Source: Strix aluco (taxonomy: Eukaryota > Chordata > Aves > Strigiformes > Strigidae). Taken from it: a stretch of DNA of 64,000 bases. Of the stretch, positions 13,834 through 25,657 are shown piece by piece. Positions within the stretch are counted from its first letter, which is position 1. Each line of letters opens with the position of its first letter. The position numbers were made by a program, and so were the translations under genes. The stretch lies in NCBI RefSeq assembly GCF_031877795.1, contig NC_133935.1, positions 47,329,330 through 47,393,329 of the forward strand, read 5' to 3'. The notes below the pieces were generated by a model, which ran no database searches, was not told the DNA's origin, and saw only the letters and a program-made list of their open reading frames with translations.

Positions 13834-15569
13834 ACTACTAAGGATTTAATTGTATGGTTCAGGACCCTTGCTGTGAAAGCACCCTTCTGCATCAATGGAG
13901 ATATTTCCTCTGACACTCAAAGCTCAGTGAAATATCCAGAACAACCCAAAAGCTACACAATACTCATCTTCAGTTTCCAACACAGTATTGGAATTCTTGC
14001 TATATTCACTGAAAAGATCATCAAAGGTCTCAAATTTAGATGTACTTAAGGACACACGAAGTTTTTTTCATCAAAATCAATGTCCAAGTACTCCCAGTAA
14101 TAGCAGAAGTGACATTTTATTTCAGAAGAATTTTTCACATTGTTCTGCCCTAGTCACGATTAGTAGCTACTGTAATTTTAACAGCTATTAGCAGTGGATA
14201 CATGAATAATTCTATCAGCTACAAAGTAATAGGCTGAGATTTTTGTAGTGGACAATGTTATAAAAATACAACAGGTATTTTTACAATGGGTATATTGTTA
14301 TGCTGGCATAAAATCATGTCTATTCATATGTCTTCCTATGTGATTTAGTAAGCCATATCAATTAATAACTGCAAAGGATCCTGAGTCATACAAAGGCTGA
14401 TTAGAGATAGAGGCCTCATTAAATCTCTATAAAATTACGCCCAGGGCCTGGGTGAGGTCCACATCCACGCTGGATCCACATTTTGCAGCATCTCCTCTCA
14501 CTAGAAAGAACAAAATTAAATCCCAGACTTGAAAATGCTGAAAAGTTGGGGCTATTTGGCTTCCTAATCACAATCCAAATTATAAAAATGGGGCCCATCT
14601 TTAGATAAGGACAAAGGAAGAAAAGGACTGGTAAAGGAGAAAGAAAATCAATAAGATAAATAGATTTTTCTAAGCAGACTGTATTAGAGTTTTCCATGAG
14701 GTATCAACTATTCCTTAACAGACAGCTGTGTGGAACTTCTTATTAAAAGAAGTTTCTAAAGACATATAATTAAATGCAGGGGCATTGAATATTGTAGAAA
14801 ACAGCTATAGTTTTGTTGGATTTAATCCATTTAAATTTAAACCTTATTCAGTGTGAAACAGCAAAATACAAAATATAAAAAATAAAATAATAGGGAATTA
14901 TAATGGAAAGGCCAGCTCAACCTTAGCTATAGCAGTAATATCAACATTGCCAGAATACAACAATTATAAGCAATACATCAACAAGTATGTGTAACAGATA
15001 CATTTAGTGCTTGATATCTGTAGCAGACTAGTTGCTCAAGGCCACTAAATTATCAACTTACATCCAACACCAGTTAAATGTGCAAGAACTTCAATTCAAA
15101 TGAGCAACAGTGGAAATTTCTGTGCACTGTGCAGAATACATAGGCTGAAATAAACTTTTGACTTTGGAACACATTGTTAGCCTGCCCTTTATCAATGGAA
15201 AGACCAGAAACTTCTGTGCGCATCCTGGAGGTATGTGGTTTAATCTGTGGTGTTGAAAAAGAAAAGTCATCAAAGACAATCTTGAACAAAATTGCAAAGG
15301 GGCAGACCATCACACATGCTTCTTTTCTATTAAATCCTCAAAGCAATTCACATTTGAAGGCTTAGTTTTCTGCACACTCTTTGGATATCATAATTTTGGC
15401 CTTCATTACAGGGTAGAGGTTATATTAAATAATATTTGGCTTGCTTTTTTATTATAACAAATCTGCATGCGATTTTGTTCAGTAGAAATTAAAAATGTGA
15501 CGCTACATACTGGTATTGAGGTTGAGTTTGGTCAACCACGTCAATAAGACTTTACACTTTTAAATGCAT

Positions 15570-15665
15570 TTCATCAGAGGATATTCAAGTGCTTTGCTAA
15601 CTTTAGTCAAGCCTCACAACACCCCTGTGAGGTAGGTAAAATACATAAGAGGAGGAGGATTTCCC
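15570..15665 (-). mobile_element. MIR/L2/L3-type repeat remnant
   Basis: Contains GCCTCACAACACCCCTGTGA and GGTAGGTAAAAT, a block very widespread in amniote MIR/L2/CR1-L3 tails, preceded by an AAGTGCTTTGCTAAC segment typical of the same elements. The downstream ACAGATGAGGAAACTG part is not preserved. Confidence 0.55.
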
Positions 15666-17036
15666 TCAGCTGGGACATGATAATATCTCTGGGCATTAGG
15701 CTCACTAGCTTTGCAACACAGCACAAAGGTTTAGAGCTTTCTATAAGGCAAATAGTTAACAGTACAAGAGCACATGGTTCCCTCTTCTTATGGTTACATG
15801 TGGTCAAGCTAACATATGTTGCTACACAGCACCAAACAGTGAAGCAAGGATTTCATGCACCCAATCCACAAACAGCACCCTCTGCACAGAAAAAGACACA
15901 AATGACAAGCTCAGGATGGGTACAACAGCTTAGTTATGGGATGTGTCTACCAGTTCTTGAGGAGCAGATTACCATGGGAATGACAGTCCAAAAAACAATA
16001 CTGTCTCTACACAACTCTGATAATATCTGAAGATGCTTGGGTTTGGTTCTTTTTGCACTAACATTTCAATTCACAACTTACTGAGGATAAGCAACTGCAA
16101 CCATAAAGCATGTTGGTAACTTCCATGCCTTGTGAAGGAAACAACCGGATAAAATGGCTTTGGCTGGCCACATGTTCCCAATGTACATGGCCATAATGTG
16201 GTAAGATGGTTGTGATAGGCTGGGATTGGATAAAAAACCCCACTGTCGTACATCTACATTCCCTCTCTGAAGCTGCTGCAATCTGTCTCCTGAAAACTCT
16301 CTATAGTTTTCTGGTTTTTTTCTCCACGGTTTAGACATGGGAGAGTATTTGGCCCACATCAGTTTTATCCTCAACACTTAGCACCAATGGTGCAGATAGC
16401 CATTGTACAAGTAGCAGTTCCACTGTGTCACTGATCTTTCAGATTAAGGATTGAGAAAAAAGAAACAAACCTATGATCAAGAAAAGCATCTCTTATCTAC
16501 AACAGTCTACGTGAAGTACAAAGAAACAGAAAGAAAAAAGTGCTCTTGGTATTAATCAGTACAGATAAACACTCCCTCCCCTTTCTCCATATTTCACTTT
16601 TCTAAGTTGGCATAAATGGTACATCCCGTATTTGCAGAAGTATTGCCCACATAGAGAATTTGACCTGTCTATCGCAATAAATATCTACAGAGGCTGGTCT
16701 ACCACGTGCAAGGCAGCCCTCTTGGGTAATTTCATGTCTTGGCATGCAAGATATTCTCCCTTTTTGCTAATTTCCATTTGAATCTTATGTTTATTTATAA
16801 TACTTGTGCACTATCAGCTGTATAACTTACTACTGCACAGGTTGGGTGACCTGTGGTGAGTATCACTGCCTTGTGAAATAGCTGAGAAGAGGTGATTCAT
16901 GGATTCTGTGAAATCAATGTAAAGTTCCCCTTCAACACTGCATACGTTCACAGCTAAAACTACACTGTTCCACTGATCAGCAGTGAATAAATGTATATGA
17001 TTATAATGCATGGGTGATGTCCTTCTCATTTTCTCT
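15666..17036. other. Intergenic or distal 3' UTR, nothing recognised
   Basis: No coding signal. Further AATAAA/ATTAAA-like hexamers on the minus strand (for example about 16790) leave open that part of it is distal TRHDE 3' UTR. Confidence 0.5.
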
Positions 17037-17059
17037 CCCCCCCCCCCCCCCCCCCCCCC
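17037..17059. repeat. C23/G23 homopolymer
   Basis: 23 consecutive C on the plus strand, so G23 in the TRHDE sense strand, inside a pyrimidine-rich stretch of about 70 bases. Confidence 0.95.
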
Positions 17060-17079
17060 GCCTCACCCCTTTCTCTTTC

Positions 17080-17737
17080 TCCTCTCTATATATTCCATTT
17101 ATTTAAATATGGGAATATGGAGACTGAAGATATAACTGGCAACTCAAAAAATGAGCTGGCATCTTTGTAATCATTAAGAGACAATCTGAGTGGTAGACTA
17201 ATTGGCAGCTAGGGAGAAAGTTGATTTTGCATCTCATACTGCCCCAAGTTGGAAGCCTTCTGCATTTCCTTTTCCTTGTTCTCCTTTTGTTCATTGCAAC
17301 ACTGATTGTCATAGATAGTCTTTGTGCTTTGTATAATGCCCATCTTTGATGTAACTGGAACTCACATACAAAATGTGGCTGTTATACATAAGCATGCTAG
17401 AATACAGGCAGGGACGGTACAAGCATGCACAAAACAGTCTTTGAAGGTTTTTTGTTTGTTTTTCTTCAACATTTACATGCACCACTTAATATCACGTTTG
17501 GTTGTGTACACTGAGGACCGGGATGAGAACAAGCATTCATGATCTTCTCTTCTGAAAAGCTTCTTGACAATTTCGCAAGAGCTCAGTGTAAAAAACATCC
17601 CACAATTTAAAAAAAAAGAAAAAAACCTTATCCCTGCAATCTGATCTTGTCTTCATGATTTTAATGTTGAACATTTCTAAAATGTCTCCTCTTCCTCTTG
17701 CAGAGCTTCATGTTAAATGGTTGGCTGGAAAGACAGA
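17080..17737 (-). other. TRHDE: TRHDE proximal 3' UTR (end tentative)
   Basis: Sequence after the TAA up to the neighbourhood of the first AATAAA on the transcript strand. An ATTAAA-like hexamer also lies about 75 bases after the stop, and more hexamers lie further on, so the true 3' end cannot be fixed from sequence alone. Longer 3' UTRs using sites below 17080 are possible. Confidence 0.45.
17098..17103 (-). terminator. Candidate TRHDE poly(A) signal AATAAA
   Basis: AATAAA on the minus strand, 635 nt after the stop. About 40 nt downstream on the transcript strand comes a G-rich region with a 23-G run, the kind of auxiliary downstream element that can support cleavage. Whether it is used is inference. 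Confidence 0.35.
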
Positions 17738-17881
17738 TTAGTGTGTCAAGGATTTTCTTAGCCACTGGAATAGTTCTTCCTTATAAAGCCTTTGCCACCG
17801 CACATTGGCTTCCACTGTTTCCACGGCACGAGAGAAAGAGGCAGCAGCTCCCCCTTCGTAACTCTTTATAAAGTTCTTTAG
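17738..17881 (-). CDS. TRHDE: TRHDE last coding exon with stop
   Basis: Begins in phase 0 after TATTTCCAG| and runs 47 codons to TAA at 17740-17738. The peptide is LKNFIKSYEGGAAASFSRAV, ETVEANVRWQRLYKEELFQW and a short RKSLTH tail. This matches the C-terminus of vertebrate TRHDE, where the V-E-T-V-E-A-N-V-R-W helix is the last conserved motif. The tail length is normal for the family, so the C-terminus is complete. Confidence 0.97.
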   Translation of the reverse strand, partial: LKNFIKSYEGGAAASFSRAVETVEANVRWQRLYKEELFQWLRKSLTH

Positions 17882-19752
17882 CTGGAAATACAAGTTAACA
17901 GGTTAAATTTGCAGGAACTAAAGAAAGTAAATACTTTCAGTGCACACTAACAAGTCAGGCATTTAGGGCAAACCTCCACGATCACTGTTGAAGTAAATGT
18001 AGTATCGTGCAGAAAGATTTAATACGAAATGTAGTAAGACAGCAGACTGTCAATTAGATGTGATGCAATTGCTTCAAATTGCACTGGAAGATATTGACAT
18101 GTCAGTGCCAGATCACATTAATATCATTACCTCCTTCTCTCCTGCAGCCCAGCTGCTGCACTGCAGAGACAGCTGGCTTGCTCTAAACTTTTATTTCTAC
18201 CTAATATACCAAACTGGGAGCACTGGAAATGCTTCTAATTCAGGTTTATATGCAAATATTGCAGAAAGCAGCCCTGATGCCCTTTGGTTTTATCAAGCTT
18301 CAGAACAAATTTATTTCATTTTGATTTGCAGAACCCTTTTGATGATATAATACAGATCGGTTGTTTAGAAATGGAAGGGATGTTATGGTGTGAAGAGAAT
18401 GGCAAAATAGCACATGGACACTCATTTGATGATCTCTGAATGCCTGAAACAGATTCCTTCCTTTATGAGAAAACTTTGATCTTTTTTCAGCAGACTGAAA
18501 AGGCCCCTGGTCCGTTCTTGTGTATACTCAAATTATAGCACAATACCTGGATTATTATAGCTGATGCCACTGGTGTACTTTGAATTACTGTTCTTTTTAA
18601 GTGAGAATTGCAAGGCTGGTCTGCACAGTAGGTTGCTGGTTATGTTGACTTGTATAAAATTAGGTGGTTTTAGCAACACTTATTCATAACTAGTTAATTT
18701 TTGTTTCCTGGTGACACCAAATTCACCTTATTTATTTAAATCTAACTTCCAACAACATCTCTTTGTGCATGGGCTCAAAACTGAAAAGTCTGACCCTGCA
18801 ACTGTCTCGTTCCCATCACAGTTAAAAAGCATGGGAGGGACCTGAAAACATTCAAAATAAGACTTTACCTGATCTCTGTACTTTTTATACCAAAATGTTT
18901 ACAAGACCAGTTTCTTTTAGGGGAAGCAGAAACAAGCAGCCTGCCAATACTATCATGGAGGTGGAAACTAAGAGTACTTGTGCAGGACAGATACTCAAAT
19001 CTGGCCAGCACTGTCGTCCCACCTGGGTAGCTTTGAGGAAACCAGCTGCGGCTCTTCCCTAAGTTCCTGAGGCCACTAGACTTGAGTGCAGACAAATGGT
19101 TGGACACAAAATATCATAGGGCAATCAGAGTTCAATTAATGGTGATTATGATGCGTAAGAATAATTTGATCCATTTCGGGTAATGTCGAGCAGCTGCTAA
19201 GCAGAGCATAACACAACCATACAACTACCTCAGTCAGGGCAGATGTTAAGTTAAAATGAGAAATCTTTGCAATCTAAATAAGAAGTACTTAGCATTTAGA
19301 ACAAATTATTGTGGTGTCATTTGGCCAGAATATCAGGTTAACAGCTTTTCTCACATGAAAATACTGTAGGCAAAAGAAAAACAGAGAAGGCACTGTCAGC
19401 TTCTACTTTCAACAACAGGGTTTTCTAGGGCTGCCCTCTGCAGCATAAACTAATGTGGATAGAAAGATCTCATCTTTTGTTTCTCAAACAATAGTCAAGA
19501 GAAAAAAAGCAAACCTACACATCCAGCCAACCACAGAGAAGTGCCTGCACTACCCACCTCATGACACCACCTCTACACACTCAGTTGCCTTTGCAATCTG
19601 CTCCTCATCCTTGCTCTGCCCAGATGCAGCATGGGCCTGCAACTCCAGCTGATCAACCAGAGTTCCTGAACAACCAACACCTTATTGCTTCTGTCCTGCT
19701 CCCTGCTTACAATGAATACAGACTCATGTGCCAAAAGTAATTTAAAAATTAC
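17882..19752 (-). other. TRHDE: TRHDE intron 18 (1.9 kb)
   Basis: Donor GTAATT and acceptor TGTATTTCCAG. Nothing recognisable inside. Confidence 0.85.
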
Positions 19753-19834
19753 CTCTCTTAGTTCTTCTTCGGTATTGAGGAATTCTGTGACACCACTGAT
19801 AAGCTTTGAATTCATAAATAATGCTTCTCCATAC
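19753..19834 (-). CDS. TRHDE: TRHDE exon (about exon 18)
   Basis: One leading base (AG|G gives Arg), then 27 codons ending in phase 0. Acceptor CTCTTACAG| and donor GAG|GTAATT. The peptide is YGEALFMNSKLISGVTEFLN followed by TEEELRE. It matches the penultimate coding exon of vertebrate TRHDE as I remember it. Short acidic end, no oddity seen. Confidence 0.96.
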
Positions 19835-22800
19835 CTGTAAGAGCAAAAAGAAAATGTACACAGTGTAAGTACAAGTGCCAGGCCAGCTGAAAACTAGAAA
19901 GTAGTCTTCTCTAAGCATGGGAGAAGACATGGGACCAATTTTGGGGATCCAAGGGAATAGCACTGGAATTGGACACTGGTATTCTAGTGTTTCATGCTAA
20001 AAACCTGGACTGAGACGTTCTTCTAGGCTGAGCTATTTGTAGTTAACTTTTCGGTCAGATGCTACTAAGCAGAATGGGCTTAACCACTGGCACAGATGAG
20101 AGCTCCAAAGGAGGAGGGGACCAAACCACAACACCTCATGCTCAGCGAAACAGCTTTCCACATAATGACACCAAGCAGCTCAAAATACAGGTGCCAAAGA
20201 AGGAGCGGAGCAGCAACTATGGAGAAGTGTTCTGAGGAACCCTTCTAGCTGTACCATTAAAACAGACTTTTTGAAGTGCTGCAGCCTTCTCTGCATTTTG
20301 TATTCATTCGTCTCATCTACATTACAAATAGCCTCTTGATAAGTGAACTGAATCAAATTTTCTTGTTCCAGTATCTGATAATTAAAATAAATAATACTGA
20401 TAGAGCATAATACTGCTAAAATAATCCCCTGGGCCATGATATAGCATCTTCAAAGAACCAACCTCGAATGAAAATTTGAAAGCTTGGGCAAGGAATATTT
20501 AAAGGGTAAGATATTCAGCAGCAATCAGCAATGACCTTCTGTAGGTAGTTGCTTTGAAACTGGCCATTCAAATCCTGCTGTTCCACTTGCTTTTCCACAA
20601 GTTTTTTTCAATCCCACAAATGAAGCATCTGAATCATTTTTAACCATACTACTCATGAAGTTTTGCATTTCATGTTGGAATAGTTTATGGGTTGGTTTTT
20701 TTTCAAAGTATCTAGCATGAAGAATATAATTCTATTGGAAACCATAATCAAGTCTTTTGTTCAAGTTAGATGTCATTCAGCTAGCACAAGGCACTTGACA
20801 AATAGTTATCCTTATCTTTATCTGCACATACATCCAAAGAAATATCTAGCTAATCTGAACATGACTGTTTTTAAGATAGGGAATCCAGCTCTCCTATCAC
20901 ACATGTGTAAGTAATACCAATAGACTTCACTACAATTAAGTTTATCTGGGGGAACAATTCAGTTCATACCCCACTTTTACACACTGATTTAGAGAAGGAA
21001 TTCTAAATTCAAAGTGAAATGAACTAGCACAATCACAATCACAGCTTTCTGTTCTGCTTGTATTAATCCTAAATGAATTACCCTCAAAACCTTAGGTACT
21101 GTAAGCCACAGTCCCTTCAAAACGGAAGAAAGAAAAAGAAAGGGAGAGGGAGAGGGATAGCCCCAGGCAGAGGGATAGAAAGAGGGAGAGGGAAGAGAAC
21201 TGAGTTTTCTTTGAGAAGATTCTGCTTTAGGGAAGGTGTACACTGTGTTGTTTGCTACCTTGAGCTTGTATGAGGGGAAATACAGTTATAGGTATCAAAA
21301 ATCCTACTCCCTGACCACTAATAACTGAATTATTCATGGATATTTCATCAAGTACATCTCTTTTTCCAAAACTTCAGTCACACTGACATATACAGATGTC
21401 CAGAGGCAAACACCTCCTATGGGAAGTATAGATTTCATGGTCCTTTAAGCACATTTAGGCTTTCTAACAAAGCCCTTTATTATTACAGTCTCTGCTTAGC
21501 CTCATAATTGACTGCTTGGAAAATTGGAAGTTCTTCTTGATGGGGTCTTTTGACAAGGTTACCAATCCACTTTACAGAAGTGACCTCATAAAAACAGCTG
21601 CAGGGATTTTATTTTTCTTGCAGTCTGTACTATAGTCACCGTGCAAACAAGAAGTAGCAGAATTCCTTCCACTGAAAATGATACTTTCATGAATACCTGT
21701 GCTGATTATTGCCTGTTACGCATACTTGGTGAAAAGTCAGACACTAAGAGTAATTTCTAAATTTTGCTCTGCTGGCAAAAATTCTAGGAAAGCCACCTCT
21801 CAAAATAGTATTTTCCAGGTGTGACACAAGAATAAATAGAAAAAGTGTTTGGTATTACAAGTATCAGTCTTCCCACCCTTCACAGGGAAGACAGCACCAG
21901 GGCAGAACCAGGACCTTCCATGCCTGACCTCCCTGGAAACATCCTGGAGTCATGGGCTCTCCACCTGCTCCTTTATTTCTGGGGATGTGATCCTCCAGTG
22001 CCACACATTTATACAGGCTTTGCACCCATGCAAACTCAGCTTGAAAGGCAGCATAGTCCACTTACTTTGGACAGATTTAAATGGCTTCCCACATATTGTC
22101 AAATTCCCAAATGGTGACAAATGATTCAGCACTTGAGAATGAAAGAATTCCTATAGGCAGCTGTTGGATTAAATTTTCACGCACAGACACACACGTGCAC
22201 ACATGATGAAAATGATTTAGGAGCCAAGGTAGTGCATGCTCAGGTAACAGGAATTCAAGCACAGTATTTTCAATTCTCTTTTTCAGAATTTTAGCAGTCT
22301 TAGTCCCACAGATTTCTTACAAAAGACTTGTTAGGCACTTCAATTTCTATGTCACCTTTGTAAATGGGATATGAGTGATTTTGAAGACTTTACATATTAT
22401 CAGTATCTTCTTGACAATGCAAACACAGGTATACTGTAAAAATATAAAGGGATTACAATATTTTGTTGTCATTCTAACTCTTTGTCATGCTGTGTTTTAA
22501 AGTTAGAATATTGTTATAGCATAATTTAATCACTCTCAGTTATTTCATATTACTATCTCAAACATCAACACCTTTTATAATAAATTCAATGGAAAATACC
22601 ACTGAGATATCACCTTATTAAATTAATGTTTTGTATAAGGTATTTTAATTTTTAGTAAAATTAAATAATAAATTATAATTGTAGAAAAAAGATGCCTTGG
22701 GACAGAGTGTACTTAAACTATAATTCTACAATAAAGCTTGTATTTTAAAAATGTACTAGTGTGCAAGCTTAAATCAGAAGCCCAGTTTTGCATTTTATCA

Positions 22801-24809
22801 TGTCACTGTTTCACCGATCATTAAGAGGCAAGGTGTTAGACTAATTCCACTCTCTCAAAGTCTCTCTTAAAAGATTTTAATCTATAATTACAAAACAGAG
22901 TTCTTTTCAACATACATCATATATGTACAGCTTTCATGAACTATTTTATTCCACTGCATTGAATCTTTTGGCAATTGACAGAAACTCAACTGGACATCCC
23001 TTTTAGAAAAATGCAACTGCTACAATCCTTTTGATGGCTCTGACTTGTGTTTGGCGAATGTAGGTAACAAAGTCAGTGTTGGACAGAGAGACAGACTCTC
23101 TGTTATTTTCTCATTAAAAAAGGACAAAACCCAGGTTTTTGATGAGGCCTTGCTGATTGTTAGGAACTCAGATTACAGTGATACATTCCAAGCAAGTGAG
23201 ATAAATAAAATTCAAATTTTAGGTGAAGTAAAGCTATTTAAAATTAAAACACACAAAAAATTTGGCATGTGGCATAGTTTTCTAAATCTTGCCCATTTGT
23301 CTACACTGCTTAGTCTTGTCCATGTCTAAAATCACAGGTGTTAGCTAGATTGTCAGATAAACGTACTTGCTACATATTTGTAACTTCTGCATATGTGTTT
23401 GTAACAATACAGATTTTGACAGATTTATGCCTAGATTCTGTATAAATCCCTGGAGGAACCTGAAAAATTATTTGCTATGCAGAGCATAACTAACCGCACT
23501 GGGTTGCATAAAAGTAATGGGTCTGCCATCCACTTTCTGTGTAAAAGTCCAGTCCCTGAAATAATCATACCAGAAGCAGGGGATTCTTAACTTTTAAATT
23601 CTTCAGCACTCTTAAATCTTTTTGGATATTGCTTTTGAAAAGTATGCTCCTGCAATATAAACTTCCAAACCGAATTCCAGCTCAAACCTATTTTCCCAGC
23701 TGAACTTCTAAAATATCACTATACTATAAAGTATTATCCAAAACAGCATGAACAACTTTTTGAATCTTTAGGAAAGTTGCAGTATCTGAATTTCCTTGAC
23801 TCTTCTTCTGATGCTGTGAAACATATAGTAAGTTTGTACCTGTATTCATCAGGCACTAGGATCTAGTTGCTTAAATATAGCATCTTAAAAAAAACATTTC
23901 AAATATTCCTTGGTACACTAGATGGCTCCTCACAAGTCCAGAATGAAACAGATCTCCAATACTTTTCTGCCAACACCATGAGAGTGGCCTCGTGTGCAGT
24001 GTCCGAAGTTCTTGGACACCTGCCTTTAAGAACTTGAACTTCTCCAAGTTGTGGCCCCTTCTAATCTGTCAGTACCAGATGAGCTGCTGTGAAATCTTTC
24101 AGACCCTCAGGCTGTCCCTAAAGAACTAAAGAAATTTCTCAGTCATTGAATTAATATCAAAATCTTTATCAAAAAGGATTTTAAAATGTTGACTGTGCTT
24201 CTGAGTAGGAGCATGTAGCACTTGTTCAAAGAGAAAGAGAAGCAGATATAAGGAGCAACCTTGTCTCTTCCTGTTCATCTATTTTTAACTCAAAATGTTG
24301 CTCCTCTATTACTTGAAACTCACCTGAAACACAGAGTGGAAGGAAAGGGGATGACACTATATTAACATCCTTTTGAAAATGGAAATGTTTCAAAAAGGGT
24401 TTGGTGTTTTTTCCCACAGTTGAAATAATGTTCTTCAAAAGATTTTTTTTCTGTCAGACTTAAAATCAGCAAAATTCCTTTGGGAACCGCTGTTTTTTTA
24501 TCTAGGTAAAAGTAGAACTGCAGCACTTGACATATAGATAGAATTCATTATCATAAGTGCAGACACAATACAGTAATATATATACAGATGATTGCTAAGA
24601 GATAAATGTTTCTATGCATGTGTGTGATAATCCACGAATAAATGCATTTATGACTCATATGTATGTATTTCATATTTAGAGACATCTCTATGGATTAAAA
24701 GAGAATGGACTAGATTCAGGAACTTACATGAATGCACACATAGACAATACTTAAAACAAATTACATCAAAATAAGAAAATTAAAATAAATTTAGGCTTTT
24801 TATCTTTAC
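19835..24809 (-). other. TRHDE: TRHDE intron 17 (5.0 kb)
   Basis: Donor GTAAAG and acceptor TTGCTCTTACAG. It contains a purine-rich low-complexity stretch at about 21122-21196. No transposon or RNA gene is recognisable. Confidence 0.8.
21122..21196. repeat. Purine-rich low-complexity stretch
   Basis: GAAAGAAAAAG and GGGAGAGGGAGAGGGATAG-like units repeated with an interruption (CCCCAGGC). It lies in intron 17. Confidence 0.8.
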
Positions 24810-24950
24810 CTAGCATTTAGTATTTTCCATTTTTCTCTGAAAAACTTCCAAGCAAGATCCCTTCCATGTGGATTTCGAGCTACATGGATTATCACATCAA
24901 TTGCATCTTGATCCAGGACAACTTCTGAGTTGAGAGACAAATTCAAAAGC
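24810..24950 (-). CDS. TRHDE: TRHDE exon (about exon 17)
   Basis: One leading base, 46 codons and two trailing bases. Acceptor CCCACTAG| and donor TAG|GTAAAG. The peptide begins LLNLSLNSEVVLDQDAIDVI and continues HVARNPHGRDLAWKFFREKW. The A-x-N-P-x-G-R-x-x-A-W-x-F-x-x-x-x-W pattern is one of the most conserved C-terminal stretches in M1 aminopeptidases. NLS is a potential N-glycosylation site. Confidence 0.97.
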
Positions 24951-25489
24951 CTAGTGGGAGAAGCAAGGAAAAAAAATCCTATTTAGTTTCACCAACACAT
25001 AGTCTAACAATAGCACATCAGAAAACTCTCAGAAAAAAAATAATCACTGCCAAATGGTTTGTTTAAGTCACCAAGTGAATTCAGTGGTTTACTTCTATGA
25101 TTCCAAAGACCAGGCACATTTATGAATCAGAAAAATTTTGATGTTAAAGGATTTCAGGAAAGGCTGAGTGGAACCTTACATGTGTATTTTTATGAAATCA
25201 GTAAGATCAGACTGGTCAATATATTTGAATAAAGGATATGCTAACAAAAAAATAGCATTATTTATTATAGGATTTCAAACATTTCCAATGAACACAGGAA
25301 AACTTGGAAGTGAAAAGACATAATATGTGTCAATTTTCATATGCATTAATGCAAAAACATAAAACAGTTTAACAGACAGTAAGCTTGGGCTTGAAAAGCA
25401 AAGTTCTTTCATTTAGACCAAAGCTCAAGTGATACTCCATAAATGTTGAAGTGATTATTGGTAATATTCAGATATAGATATTTTGGTAC
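24951..25489 (-). other. TRHDE: TRHDE intron 16 (539 bp)
   Basis: Donor GTACCA, acceptor CTCCCACTAG. Plain AT-rich intron sequence; nothing further is seen in it. Confidence 0.85.
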
Positions 25490-25657
25490 CTGTTCAGCAA
25501 GTTTCTGTCATCACTGCAAGTTAAGGCTTCTAATAATATTTTCTTCTCAGACACTGCTGTGGTAGAATGAAATTTCATCCAAATGAACTCCCATACATCT
25601 TCATCCATCAGTGAAACTCCTGTACAGTAGACAATGTCTCTCACATTGAGTGGGATT
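25490..25657 (-). CDS. TRHDE: TRHDE exon (about exon 16)
   Basis: One leading base (joins CG from the previous exon to give Arg), 55 codons and two trailing bases. Acceptor TTTTGTAG| and donor CAG|GTACCA, the donor being weak at +4 to +6. The peptide runs IPLNVRDIVYCTGVSLMDED, then WEFIWMKFHSTTAVSEKK and ILLEALTCSDDRNLLN. The R-x-x-V-Y-C-x-G core is a hallmark of the M1 C-terminal helical repeat region. No key residue looks lost. Confidence 0.97.

Larger units (their letters stand above)
3831..15569. other. Intergenic, gene-poor region
   Basis: No gene, splice-bounded exon or RNA gene seen. It holds an A21 run (4941-4961), an 18-bp tandem duplication (10218-10251), a possible foldback repeat (about 11895-11978), a GC-richer block open on both strands (about 12045-12370) and a T18 run (13816-13833). 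In other vertebrates TRHDE is followed by a long gene desert, which this fits. Confidence 0.65.
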
